64,000 nucleotides of DNA from Lysobacter sp. yr284 (GTDB lineage: Bacteria > Pseudomonadota > Gammaproteobacteria > Xanthomonadales > Xanthomonadaceae). The translations under genes and the position numbers were made by a program. The notes under the pieces were generated by a model that worked only from the letters and a program-made list of their open reading frames with translations, was not told the origin of the DNA and ran no database searches. Position 1 is the first letter of the stretch. The number at the start of each line of letters is the position of its first letter. The stretch lies in the NCBI RefSeq assembly GCF_900107375.1, contig NZ_FNPT01000020.1, forward strand, positions 1 to 64,000, in the 5' to 3' direction. Positions 19,110 to 26,990 of the stretch are shown piece after piece.

Positions 19110-19704
19110 CCCTCGTCTTCGCCGGATCATGCCGGCGGAGTGGGTTGGGGCGGCTGACATTTTGGAGGAGATGGCCGAGCTTGACACCAAGCGCCCGCGG
19201 GAAACCAGAAACTCGAGGGTCTTCACCTTTGCGCAGTTTCTGCTGGGTATGATGCCGGGAAGCTATCTCGCGTTTTTGATGGCAAAGCTCGACGCGTCGA
19301 TACCCGGCATGTTCATTGCGGCAATCCTTGCGATGAGCGCAATTCTAACTGGGTTTGTAGTCACTTTGATGCTCTTTGCAGGCACAGTGGGAAAGCCAGA
19401 GCTACTACCGTTAGAAAAGCTCAAGTCTCATATCTCAAGGCTGAAGTATCTGCTTTCATCTCAAACTACCACGCTTATGGCGTCTGTTTTGATGGCGGTT
19501 GCGTCAGTTGCGTGGATGGCTCTTTATATATTGAAAGTGGACGGAATATACCAGGGGATGGTTGGGGGTGTCTGCCTAGGGCTGTTGGTAATTAGCCTCA
19601 TTAGATCCGTTCTTCTTCCTTTTCAGATTTTCGAGCTGCATAACGCGGTATTTTTTGATTTGCTTAAAGCGGCTGCAGAGCGAACTCGCGAATATCGCGA
19701 GTAG
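19054..19704 (+). CDS. Four-helix membrane protein, second gene of the pair
   Basis: A 216-residue protein with four predicted membrane helices at about 58-78 (TFAQFLLGMMPGSYLAFLMA), 85-110 (GMFIAAILAMSAILTGFVVT), 142-162 (TTTLMASVLMAVASVAWMAL) and 170-192. A hydrophilic loop of about 30 residues lies between the hairpins. The start at 19054 gives a 56-base overlap with the previous gene; an ATG at 19078 shortens this to 32. AT-rich composition matches its partner. No family recognised. A two-gene phage-defence or abortive-infection unit is one possibility. Confidence 0.6.
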   Translation: MTTVTSQTMERFLSKLSHSPRLRRIMPAEWVGAADILEEMAELDTKRPRETRNSRVFTFAQFLLGMMPGSYLAFLMAKLDASIPGMFIAAILAMSAILTGFVVTLMLFAGTVGKPELLPLEKLKSHISRLKYLLSSQTTTLMASVLMAVASVAWMALYILKVDGIYQGMVGGVCLGLLVISLIRSVLLPFQIFELHNAVFFDLLKAAAERTREYRE

Positions 19705-19791
19705 CAAAGGATGGAGTTAGGCGCTCCTTGGGGAAATCAAGGACAGAATAGTTTTGCACCGGTTGAGTGTAGGCCCGGGGGAGCTATTGAT

Positions 19792-20397
19792 TTACTGTTG
19801 ATCCTCTGCGTAGATGCCCGCCGAAAGGATCGCGCCGCCAGTCCACACGCCCTTGCCGTCGTGGCCGGGGCCGTACAGCAGCGGCACGGCCGCGCCCTGC
19901 GCCTGCGTGTTCACGATGCCGCTGAACATGTAGCTGGGCTGGTTCTCCGGCCGCTCCCTAGTATTCAGGCCTTTGGGCTGCGGCGACAGCAACTGCACCA
20001 CGCCGCCGGCGATCATTGACCAGCCGAACTTTCCCAGCATGAGGGATGCGCCACCGGTGAACGGGGCCAAGGCGTAACCGGCGGCGATCAGCGCGGCGCC
20101 CGCTATGATCTGGACCAAGCCGCCCCGCTTGGACCCGATAAGGATTGGCGCGATCCGGATTGCCTGATCACCAGGCGGGTCGTTGAGCTGAGATTCCGCC
20201 AGGTTGCGCCGGCCCAGGAACACCGCGAATCCCAGGCCCCGCGCCTTGGCCTCCTGCAGGTAGGCTCGGAAGCCGGGGATCTGGATGCTGAGCGCCTGGA
20301 TCGCCTCCGCGGCGTTTGATACCACCATGCGGTACTCGCGGCCGAACCGGGCACCCAGTGACCCGTACAGGCGGATGGTGCGGAGCTTGTCAGTCAT
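19792..20397 (-). CDS. Phage lambda-type tail assembly protein I
   Basis: A 201-residue protein with the lambda tail assembly I (Lambda_tail_I) layout. An N-terminal ubiquitin-like domain (IRLYGSLGARFGREYRMVVS) is followed by a hydrophobic Gly/Ala-rich stretch (IAGAALIAAGYALAPFTGGA). The C-terminal tail is Gly-rich (NTQAQGAAVPLLYGPGHDGK). In phages it acts in tail tip assembly. Its start overlaps the stop of a preceding phage frame (ATGA at 20394-20397). It is an isolated relic, since no other intact tail gene is present. Confidence 0.85.
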   Translation of the reverse strand: MTDKLRTIRLYGSLGARFGREYRMVVSNAAEAIQALSIQIPGFRAYLQEAKARGLGFAVFLGRRNLAESQLNDPPGDQAIRIAPILIGSKRGGLVQIIAGAALIAAGYALAPFTGGASLMLGKFGWSMIAGGVVQLLSPQPKGLNTRERPENQPSYMFSGIVNTQAQGAAVPLLYGPGHDGKGVWTGGAILSAGIYAEDQQ

Positions 20398-20674
20398 GAC
20401 TGTCCTTGGGGTTGTTTGTGGCGGCGCCTGCGTTGCGAGCGCCGCCATTCGGCGAGGTGGGCGAGCAGCGCGCGTACATCGCCCGATTTGGCCCGTTCGC
20501 AGAGAGAGTCGAGCCGCACATCCTGATCCGCGCGGCGCGCTGCTGGTCGGTGCTGGCGCAGGCGATGAACTCGTCATGGCTCTCTGGCGCTGCCAATGCA
20601 GCGCAGATGTGCCCGGATTTGGCTAGACGGGAAGCAGCCTGCGCAGCGATGTGTGGGCTATAGCCGGCGTCCAC
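20394..20674 (-). pseudogene. Frameshifted phage gene fragment upstream of tail gene I
   Basis: One frame gives HIAAQAASRLAKSGHICAAL then SHDEFIACASTDQQRAARIR. The next frame continues with DSLCERAKSGDVRALLAHLA and EWRRSQ and ends in a TGA overlapping the tail gene ATG. Both halves look protein-like and the switch near 20510 suggests a frameshift. The 5' end is lost at the junction with the integrase fragment near 20680. Function unknown; position suggests a phage tail-region gene. Confidence 0.4.
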
Positions 20675-20681
20675 GGCCGTG

Positions 20682-20888
20682 GCTTTGTCACTCAGGCCCG
20701 GGCGTACGGCGCCGGACGCAGCGACGATCCAGGAAATGGGTGGGTGGAAGACGAGAGCGATGGCCGAGCGATATACTCACGCCGCTTCGATGCGGGTCGC
20801 GATGTCGGCGCTGCAGAAGCGCTTGGAGCCCAAGAAGGCCCGCCGAGTTACACTGAAATTACACGGGCGATCTCGGGAAAAGCGCTGA
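20682..20888 (+). pseudogene. 3' end of a tyrosine integrase gene
   Basis: The frame encodes DAATIQEMGGWKTRAMAERY then THAAS, the C-terminal block of phage tyrosine recombinases around the catalytic Tyr (MAERYTH; compare LGGW...MVxRYAH). The earlier catalytic Arg and HxxR block are absent, so only about 65 codons remain. It lies 10 bp before the complete tRNA, as expected for the integrase of the element that used this tRNA as attachment site. Confidence 0.72.
20848..20864. repeat. Possible integrase arm site, right copy
   Basis: ttacactgaaattacac, 15/17 identical to 16266-16282 and in the same orientation, lies in the last codons of the integrase fragment, 35 bases before the tRNA. Confidence 0.4.
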
Positions 20889-20898
20889 AACCCCTTAA

Positions 20899-20974
20899 GG
20901 GCCTATAGCTCAATGGTTAGAGCAGAGGACTCATAATCCTTTGGTTCCAGGTTCGAGTCCTGGTGGGCCCACCA
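20899..20974 (+). tRNA. tRNA-Ile2 with CAT anticodon
   Basis: A complete 76-nt cloverleaf: acceptor 5' GGGCCTA pairs with 3' TGGGCCC, followed by A and encoded CCA. The anticodon loop CTCATAA has anticodon CAT, and the T-arm is CCAGGTTCGAGTCCTGG. The D-loop and anticodon stem resemble the minor isoleucine tRNA, whose C34 is changed to lysidine, more than elongator Met tRNA. A Met assignment is the alternative. The first 40 bases duplicate 16098-16137, so the gene was rebuilt at the right edge of an island and is separated from its native promoter. A Tn7-like element begins 17-25 bp downstream. Confidence 0.93.
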
Positions 20975-20991
20975 TAAAACAAGGAGTTTCG

Positions 20992-21063
20992 TGATACCCT
21001 GCGCGATCCAGCCATGTTTGGCCAATTCGGCCAAACCTCGATGGATGTCCAGCAAGTTTGGCC
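20992..21063. repeat. Left end of Tn7-like transposon with TnsB-type sites
   Basis: TGCGCGATCCAGC (21000-21012) is an exact inverted match to the other end at 44963-44975. It runs into CATGTTTGGCC, forming a first ~24-bp site (21000-21023). A second copy, GTCCAGCAAGTTTGGCC, lies at 21047-21063. A palindrome, GTTTGGCC...GGCCAAAC, occupies 21016-21036. The terminus is either TG at 21000 or TG at 20992. No matching 5-bp target duplication was found. Confidence 0.75.
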
Positions 21064-21135
21064 ATTTTGCGAACGCGAGTGTTTAGGCAGGAAACCTTGC
21101 GGGTGAAGGCCGGTGTGGAGTGGCAGAGAGCTTGT

Positions 21136-22473
21136 CTAGATGGACGCTTTTCGGCGTCGGGTGGCTTCCCGTCTGCCGAATTGCTTTTTGAGGGCGACGC
21201 CCACGGCAATTCTGGCTATCCGTACCCCAACTCCAAGCTCCTGTACCGCCGCCTCGGCCAGATGGTCGAGGCTTGGGAACTTGCCAGAGGGGTACTGCGC
21301 GATGGGGCCGCTAAGTAGAAAATGGGTGGAGCGCTCAATTTCGGCCCCGGCTTTTTTGTTCCTGCATCCAGTGCGATGGCGTGCATACTTTGCGCAAAGG
21401 TCGCCATGGTGGTAGTTCAAGAAGCCTTTGGATACACCAAGCTGGTGCGCGATCTCAGTCAGTGATGGAAGCTGGTCATAGTCGGATTTAGAGAGTTCCG
21501 ACTGCAGGCGATCCAGCGCTAATCCAACTAGTTCGACCGACTTCCGTGGCTTGATGTCAGCGGGAAGATCTAGTCGCGCAAATTCCAGTAAGCATGCGGA
21601 TTTCGCCGCCCCGACGGGATCCAGGAAAAGATCCGAAGGATCGATACCGAATGCCACGCATCTTCTCAACAATGTCATGAACCTCGGGCGAGTGACCTCT
21701 CTGGCGTTCTGAGGTCGCCTGGGAGCACGGTAGGTATGTCGACTAATCTTCAACCCAATGGGAGAAAGATAGTCAGCAAAGTCCTTGATAAACACTCCAT
21801 ACGCGTCATCGACCGCAGATGTAAGGTCTCCAGCCGAAATTTGTTTCACCAGCCGAATGCATTCCTTTTCATAAGGGGCTGGATGAAATGCGACTTCCCA
21901 CCTGGAAGGTTCGCTGAGCAATGGCCTTTTGCACACGCAGCACAGCTCCATGTGCCCAAGATGGTGATAGTGGGCCTGCGAGTATCCGCACTGGGGACAC
22001 TTTGACTCCAACGCAACTTTGTGTGCGGGACAATTCTTAATGGCTGGGATTGCCCAAATAAGACGGTCGTAGAACGGGCTTTTGCTCTCCATACTCTCTG
22101 CCATGCAGGCAGGGCACCAGGCACGGCCCTTACGAACCAGGGCGTGGCCATTCTGGGATATGGCGGGCCTGAGTGACAGCAGGGTGGTTCTCTCGAGAAT
22201 AGTGCATCCAGTTGCATCGCCGACAATGTTTGTGAAGGTCGCAACATTTGGACCTATGCTGCGAAGCATGGGGTTCATAGCGTTCGTGACATTCTTCTTT
22301 GCACTGTCGTCATCTGGGTGCTTCTGCCTCCACCAAGTGCGTAGATGAGTGGTCAGGACATAGATGGATACCGAGTGCGCGCGAGCCATGCGGCAATAAA
22401 AAGATCCAAACGCTTCAATTTCCCAGTTTCCGACACCAATCGGCGAAAGAGGAAAATACTCAGTCATCGTCAT
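21136..22473 (-). CDS. tniQ: TniQ/TnsD-type transposition targeting protein
   Basis: A 445-residue TniQ-family protein, which links TnsC to the target site. The N-terminus has the TniQ start (FPLSPIGVGNWEIEAFGSFY) and a zinc-binding core: C120-x2-C123, C148-x2-H151, C159-x2-C162, a His cluster at 169-171 and C178-x2-C181. The C-terminal ~200 residues hold two helix-turn-helix-like blocks (SLTEIAHQLGVSKGFLNYHH; SLDHLAEAAVQELGVGVRIA), a TnsD-like extension suited to reading a fixed site. That site is presumably the adjacent tRNA-Ile2 gene. The start (ATG 22473, or 22467) overlaps the tnsC end. It is the last gene before the left end. Confidence 0.85.
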   Translation of the reverse strand: MTMTEYFPLSPIGVGNWEIEAFGSFYCRMARAHSVSIYVLTTHLRTWWRQKHPDDDSAKKNVTNAMNPMLRSIGPNVATFTNIVGDATGCTILERTTLLSLRPAISQNGHALVRKGRAWCPACMAESMESKSPFYDRLIWAIPAIKNCPAHKVALESKCPQCGYSQAHYHHLGHMELCCVCKRPLLSEPSRWEVAFHPAPYEKECIRLVKQISAGDLTSAVDDAYGVFIKDFADYLSPIGLKISRHTYRAPRRPQNAREVTRPRFMTLLRRCVAFGIDPSDLFLDPVGAAKSACLLEFARLDLPADIKPRKSVELVGLALDRLQSELSKSDYDQLPSLTEIAHQLGVSKGFLNYHHGDLCAKYARHRTGCRNKKAGAEIERSTHFLLSGPIAQYPSGKFPSLDHLAEAAVQELGVGVRIARIAVGVALKKQFGRREATRRRKASI

Positions 22474-23527
22474 GGAGGACGATCTCCACAGCAACATTTC
22501 GATTGGGCTTGCGCTGGAACGGCGGGGTTCCCTGTTTATGGCCATCCTTGCTTACGTCAGGCTGATCTTTCTTCTGCGGCGGCTGTGACGCAGGAGGAAC
22601 GGCGAACTGCGAACTTGGTTGGAGGGCTTCTTTGCCCTTCCTGATGTCCTCTGCGACTGCCTTTCTTTCTTTTTCGGGAGGGGCACACGCTCGAAGAATC
22701 GTCTTATCTATTGGTTGATGGCGGGCTTTGGCTTGAATGCTGCAGGACCAGAGGTGCTTGTCGAGTAAGCCAACCGTTCCATTGTTCCAGTGCAGAAGGT
22801 TGATAGCCTCGTCCAAGAGTAGGGACTTGGGCTTCAGGTCAAGCTTGCTGCTGTAGGTTTTAAGTATGCGCGCCCATGATTTGATGTCATCCGGGCTACT
22901 CACGGAGTAGTGACCAAAATCGAAGCTGATCACGCGCCCGCAGAAGTGGGCAGACTCGAATAGTCCCTTGTAGGCCATCTCGTAGCCCCCGCAAGCAATG
23001 AGAGACCGATCTATTGCGCATGTTGATTTGATGGACTCAAGGATCGCAGCGCGGAGTTCTGGATCTTTGGTTCGAGTAAGGAGGTGCGCTTCATCCAAAC
23101 AGGTGCGACGAGTGAACCTATTAGTAAACGCCTCTTTCAGCGCAATGCGAATTGTGGATTCATCTCTGCCCTTTGATGGGAAGTAGTGCTCATTCTCCTC
23201 GAAGCTTCCTATGTGCTTGTATATCGGATGGTTCAGGGCCTTCAGTAGCTCAATCCCAATCCATTTCGGCTTTGTCCGCCCCTCGCTCACCGTCTCAATT
23301 TGCAAATCAACGATAGGGATCGCGCCGGGACGCTTGTCTTGGAAGGAATTCTTCAGTATTGGGACGATCTCGTGGAAGATTATTGACTTGGCGCACTGCG
23401 TCGGTCCTAGGAGAAGCAATACAATTCCGTCGGTTGCATCGCGACAGAGGGGGATGAACATGTCCCTTGCTCTTTCAAGAAGTGGGTGTTTGATTACGCC
23501 GTTGGTAACTCGCGATACGCGATTCAT
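22460..23527 (-). CDS. tnsC: TnsC/TniB-type AAA+ transposition regulator
   Basis: A 355-residue AAA+ ATPase that joins TniQ-bound target DNA to the transposase. The Walker A-like motif is GPTQCAKS (41-48) and Walker B is CLDEAHLL (143-150). Sensor-like and lid segments follow. The last Gly of Walker A (GxxxxGKS) is replaced by Ala46, confirmed in the codon GCC; this is unusual and could weaken nucleotide binding. The C-terminal tail (from ~300) is Pro/Lys-rich and probably disordered. It starts one base from the end of tnsAB and overlaps tniQ, so the three genes form one transcript. Confidence 0.85.
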   Translation of the reverse strand: MNRVSRVTNGVIKHPLLERARDMFIPLCRDATDGIVLLLLGPTQCAKSIIFHEIVPILKNSFQDKRPGAIPIVDLQIETVSEGRTKPKWIGIELLKALNHPIYKHIGSFEENEHYFPSKGRDESTIRIALKEAFTNRFTRRTCLDEAHLLTRTKDPELRAAILESIKSTCAIDRSLIACGGYEMAYKGLFESAHFCGRVISFDFGHYSVSSPDDIKSWARILKTYSSKLDLKPKSLLLDEAINLLHWNNGTVGLLDKHLWSCSIQAKARHQPIDKTILRACAPPEKERKAVAEDIRKGKEALQPSSQFAVPPASQPPQKKDQPDVSKDGHKQGTPPFQRKPNRNVAVEIVLHDDD

Positions 23528-26017
23528 TTATGGCGTCTCATTCTCGTAAGGTTCGATATCATCGAAATTGAAGGGCACGAAAGTAGATAGCTCCGGCGAA
23601 TCGTCGGAATTGACATCAGGGCCGGTCGGCTGAGAACTGCCCGACTCCTTGCGTCCTGCAATCTCGCGAAGCTTCTCGTTGACGATTTCGGCTACGCAAC
23701 GATTCATGTCGTTAGTAAGTTCCGCCCGGAGTGCAGAAAGATCGTGGCGTTCAGCACTTCTGAACAGCAAGCTGGTTTCGCTCATGGCTAGCTGCAGGGG
23801 CGCTTCGGAATTCCTGCATTCCAGCCATTTGCCCTCGATGCAAACGTAGATGACGGAATCTGCGTAGGGTTCAAGTCGCACAGAGATGTCCTTCTTGTAC
23901 CCGCGGTACACCAACAGTCGCGGCGAGCTATACCACTTGTCATATACGTGGATGCCCCTGCCAGTCCAAAGCTTGTAGTGGTCGTCGGGCGATTCGATTG
24001 ATGTCGCGATTAGGAATTTAATATCCCACGAGACCTTGCGGCCGCCGTGCGGATACGACCTCTCGGCCTTCTGGCGGATGGCGTAGCGTGACGATGTCTC
24101 GCCAGGTTTTGGGCTATTGTTATAGCCATGGAACGCAAATGCCTCTATGGCTTCAAAGGCCTCAAGGAGCGTCAAGCTGGAGCTCTCAGCAGCTTTGAAT
24201 GCAGCTGAAACTGCGCGAGAACGTTCGATACTGATGCCAAATCCTGGAAGGCCCCGCGCGAACCGGTCTTTGAAATCCTTGAAGAGACGTTCGACTTGCT
24301 GTCCGAAGCGGGGGTCTTCTGGCGGCCGTTCACAGCGCACGACCTTCAACGTTGCAAGCATGACGAAGAAGTGGCTACTTCTGAAGTCGCTACTGCCATC
24401 GACGATGATCATCTCAGGCAACCGGCCATGACGCCGGGCGCAGTCACGAATCACCATCGTGCAAGACTTTTTGCTCGGATCAGCGAAAGAAAGCCAGATC
24501 GCAAGTACTTCGCCATTAAAGGCGTCGACCATGGCAGTCAGCCAAGCGCGTTTGGTGATTTTCGCTCCATTGATGTAGCCGACCACTAGGTGTAGATCGG
24601 TCTTCCAGTGATCGATATGGGCAACCGCGAAAGGTCTGGTTGCAATGATCGTCTTCTTTTCCGGGTCAAACGAGTCCGCCTGCTGATTCTCCAAGCGACG
24701 GCCGCCCTTATTGAATGAGTCTTCATTCTTTAGCGATATGCGATCCCAGTACGTGTAGAAGGTGGATCGGCACACGGGTCGGTCATCGAAGAACCCAAGA
24801 TCAACTTTGGCCTGTGGAAACGCCTTTTCGTAGGCGATAAAGCATGAGCTGGTGGAGGGGTCGTTTTTGTCGCCTTTCCTTGCGCGGATAAAAACCTCCA
24901 GAAAAGACAGGTGGACCGTTCCGATCAGGGGGTCTTTGTTTCCGCAGTTTCCCCACAGCGGAACTAGACCGCGCGGATCACCATCGGCTTCTCGAAAAGC
25001 CTTGCGATACCGGCGGATGGTTCGCTCTGAGACTTCCTCTCCATTGCTATTCGTGCGCTTAGTTCCTTGGATAATCGCGAGCCGAGTTGCAACTTCAAGC
25101 TCGTATCGAGGATCAATGACATCGTTGGTATCGATCGCAGTAGAGCGGAGCAAGTTTGCAAGATTGCTGCTTGCTTCTTGAGCAATCTTGGCGAATTCCG
25201 GACGAGTTGAAATCCAAACACTACTTGGATCAGAGAGCGTTACGCGGTCCAGATCGGCAAATACTTCTCCCGAATCTAGGAGCTGAAGAATTGGGGTTTC
25301 ATCAAATTCTCCGATTCGTTCAAGCAGGTCGGAGACGCGCATGGTTGACTCATGCTTGAGCAGGTCTCGGATACCTCGGCGTGCTTTCCGGTACTTCTTA
25401 GTGTCCGGTGCCTCCCGAGCGCTGGTGAGCAGTCGCAGATTGTCAGCGCGGAGCGAGGTCAATGAACTGATCGGAACGATGACATGTTCTATACCCATCG
25501 AATTGAAATGCTTCGATACCGGGAGATAGTGATAGCCATCTTTGTCGAGGATCCAATCCTCAGGTCGTTCGCGGATCAGCCTCTCGAGTTCGGAGTCCGC
25601 TTTGATCTCGTAGACGCAAAATCTTTGCCGGTCGATCGCCAGATAGTCAGCGGTGTAAGTGGTTCGGGTGCGACGTCCTATGTTGTCTGTGATCCCAACT
25701 TTGATGGTGATCGGTTGGTCAAAGACCGCAAGCAGATCACTGCGTCGATCGAGTTCGACGAGGAAATTGAATTCCCCTGTCATTGACTCGGCTTGGAGTA
25801 CCACGCCCGGGATGCTTTTTAGAGGAACGTCGAAGATCAGATTTCGGCGCTGCTTGCGCCCTACCTTCCTGGCTGGCGGCGAAATTCCGGTCTCAATAAC
25901 GTATGAGAGCCCTTCGGGCGAGAGGCCGTGGCGTGTAAGAGCCTCTTCCGTCAGCCTTTGAGCGGCCGGCCCTGCTTCGGCGAGGGCCTCGTACAACTCT
26001 GATGACGTCTGAGCCAT
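23528..26017 (-). CDS. tnsAB: TnsA-TnsB fusion transposase
   Basis: An 829-residue protein. Residues ~50-185 look like the TnsA endonuclease: Glu88 in FLVELD, Asp124 in TADYLA and Glu137-x-Lys139 in VYEIKA give the E...D...(E/Q)xK restriction-type core. Helix-turn-helix segments follow (SERTIRRYRKAFREAD near 330-345). The DDE domain has Asp469 (AHIDHW), Asp540 (IIVDGSSD) and Glu576 (QQVERLFKDF), with a 35-residue D-E spacing. A C-terminal beta-barrel and tail follow. TnsA cuts 5' strands and TnsB 3' strands, so a fusion predicts cut-and-paste movement. It diverges from an Xre gene across 44 bp, a likely control region. Confidence 0.87.
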   Translation of the reverse strand: MAQTSSELYEALAEAGPAAQRLTEEALTRHGLSPEGLSYVIETGISPPARKVGRKQRRNLIFDVPLKSIPGVVLQAESMTGEFNFLVELDRRSDLLAVFDQPITIKVGITDNIGRRTRTTYTADYLAIDRQRFCVYEIKADSELERLIRERPEDWILDKDGYHYLPVSKHFNSMGIEHVIVPISSLTSLRADNLRLLTSAREAPDTKKYRKARRGIRDLLKHESTMRVSDLLERIGEFDETPILQLLDSGEVFADLDRVTLSDPSSVWISTRPEFAKIAQEASSNLANLLRSTAIDTNDVIDPRYELEVATRLAIIQGTKRTNSNGEEVSERTIRRYRKAFREADGDPRGLVPLWGNCGNKDPLIGTVHLSFLEVFIRARKGDKNDPSTSSCFIAYEKAFPQAKVDLGFFDDRPVCRSTFYTYWDRISLKNEDSFNKGGRRLENQQADSFDPEKKTIIATRPFAVAHIDHWKTDLHLVVGYINGAKITKRAWLTAMVDAFNGEVLAIWLSFADPSKKSCTMVIRDCARRHGRLPEMIIVDGSSDFRSSHFFVMLATLKVVRCERPPEDPRFGQQVERLFKDFKDRFARGLPGFGISIERSRAVSAAFKAAESSSLTLLEAFEAIEAFAFHGYNNSPKPGETSSRYAIRQKAERSYPHGGRKVSWDIKFLIATSIESPDDHYKLWTGRGIHVYDKWYSSPRLLVYRGYKKDISVRLEPYADSVIYVCIEGKWLECRNSEAPLQLAMSETSLLFRSAERHDLSALRAELTNDMNRCVAEIVNEKLREIAGRKESGSSQPTGPDVNSDDSPELSTFVPFNFDDIEPYENETP

Positions 26018-26061
26018 GGCAAAGTGGGCTCCGAGTCGGGGATTCTTTAAAATTTAAGGCA

Positions 26062-26472
26062 ATGAGCGAAAAAAGACAAGAAAATCGACTTTTTGGAAAG
26101 AATCTCAAGATTGAGAGGCTTCGTCTTGGGCTCAATCAGTCTGAGCTCGCCCAGATTGGCGGGGTCAGCAAGGCCACCCAGGTCGCTTACGAAGCTGACA
26201 GCACCCGGCCGGACGCTGCCTATTTGGCCCGGGTATCCGAAGCAGGGGTCGATGTGCATTGGCTGTTGACCGGGCGTCGTGCGGCGCCTGGTGTGCAGTG
26301 GGAACTACTATTCGAGATCTCGGCCTTGGTCGATGAATGGATAGGCGAGCGAGGTAAGCCCACCCCTCCAGCGGAGCGAAACGATCTGCTTCGCAATCTC
26401 TACGCGCAATTTTGCGCTGACAACCGCATCGATATCGAGCAGATGCGAGCAACTTTTCGGTTAGTCAAATGA
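26062..26472 (+). CDS. Xre-family transcriptional regulator
   Basis: A 136-residue protein with an N-terminal Xre helix-turn-helix: FGKNLKIERLRLGLNQSELA, then QIGGVSKATQVAYEADSTRP. The remaining residues (WELLFEISALVDEWIGERGK) are helical. The ATG at 26062 has aagg just upstream. It is divergent from tnsAB with only 44 bp between, containing the AT-rich near-palindrome ctttaaaatttaagg, a plausible operator. It overlaps the next gene by four bases (ATGA). It may repress transposition genes, itself or the defence cargo. Confidence 0.82.
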   Translation: MSEKRQENRLFGKNLKIERLRLGLNQSELAQIGGVSKATQVAYEADSTRPDAAYLARVSEAGVDVHWLLTGRRAAPGVQWELLFEISALVDEWIGERGKPTPPAERNDLLRNLYAQFCADNRIDIEQMRATFRLVK

Positions 26473-26777
26473 GCAAAAGCCAGAAAGCTGGACTTACCAA
26501 GGAACAGGTTCAGCAGATTCGTAAGCAGTTGCGTGAGCTGAATGATGAGCCGGAGTCTTTGAGTGCCCGAATCGGTAGGATCATCTCTTATCCACCGACC
26601 CCAACCGGCAACGTGAAGCGCTACAGGTTTGGCATAGCGCTAATGCTGCTGGCAGTTTTCCTGATGCTGCTCGTTATCGTGCTGCCTGACGACGACCGTC
26701 GCTGGATATTTGCAGGCTTTGCCTTTTTGATGGTGGCGGTCGCCGCATGGCAGATAGATCTCGCGAAGAAAAGGTAG
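26469..26777 (+). CDS. Small two-helix membrane protein
   Basis: A 102-residue protein with a basic, coiled N-terminus (LTKEQVQQIRKQLRELNDEP). Two hydrophobic helices lie at about 52-73 (FGIALMLLAVFLMLLVIVLP) and 78-97 (WIFAGFAFLMVAVAAWQIDL), ending in KKR. It overlaps the Xre gene (ATGA) and is probably co-expressed. I do not recognise a family. It could be an accessory of the regulator or a small cargo gene. Confidence 0.55.
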   Translation: MSKSQKAGLTKEQVQQIRKQLRELNDEPESLSARIGRIISYPPTPTGNVKRYRFGIALMLLAVFLMLLVIVLPDDDRRWIFAGFAFLMVAVAAWQIDLAKKR

Positions 26778-26831
26778 GCGAGGGATTCTCTGAAGGATGT
26801 AGGGAATAGAGTCGGCATTGGGGGGACGGGG

Positions 26832-26990
26832 ATGGAAGTTTTTTCGCTACGGGAACAGCTGATCGCGGATTACAGTCGGTTCGCTCGGTCCTTCACGACA
26901 ATCTTGGCCGATGATCTGCGAAGTTGCGTCCATGATGCCCATTCCAATGGCCGGCAACCAATGAATGCTCAGGGGGAGCAAGGCAAGTGA
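26832..26990 (+). pseudogene. Internally deleted helicase remnant coupled to sspF
   Basis: A 52-codon frame, MEVFSLREQLIADYSRFARS then FTTILADDL, ends in NAQGEQGK. Its first ~25 residues match the N-terminal pattern of large DEAD/DEAH helicases found beside defence genes (M-x-VF-x-LR-x2-LI-x-DY-x2-F-x2-SF). No helicase motif remains, so the body appears to have been deleted in frame. Its TGA overlaps the GTG start of sspF (GTGA), so it may still serve as a translational leader. Family assignment from so short a match is tentative; a genuine small protein is possible. Confidence 0.45.
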
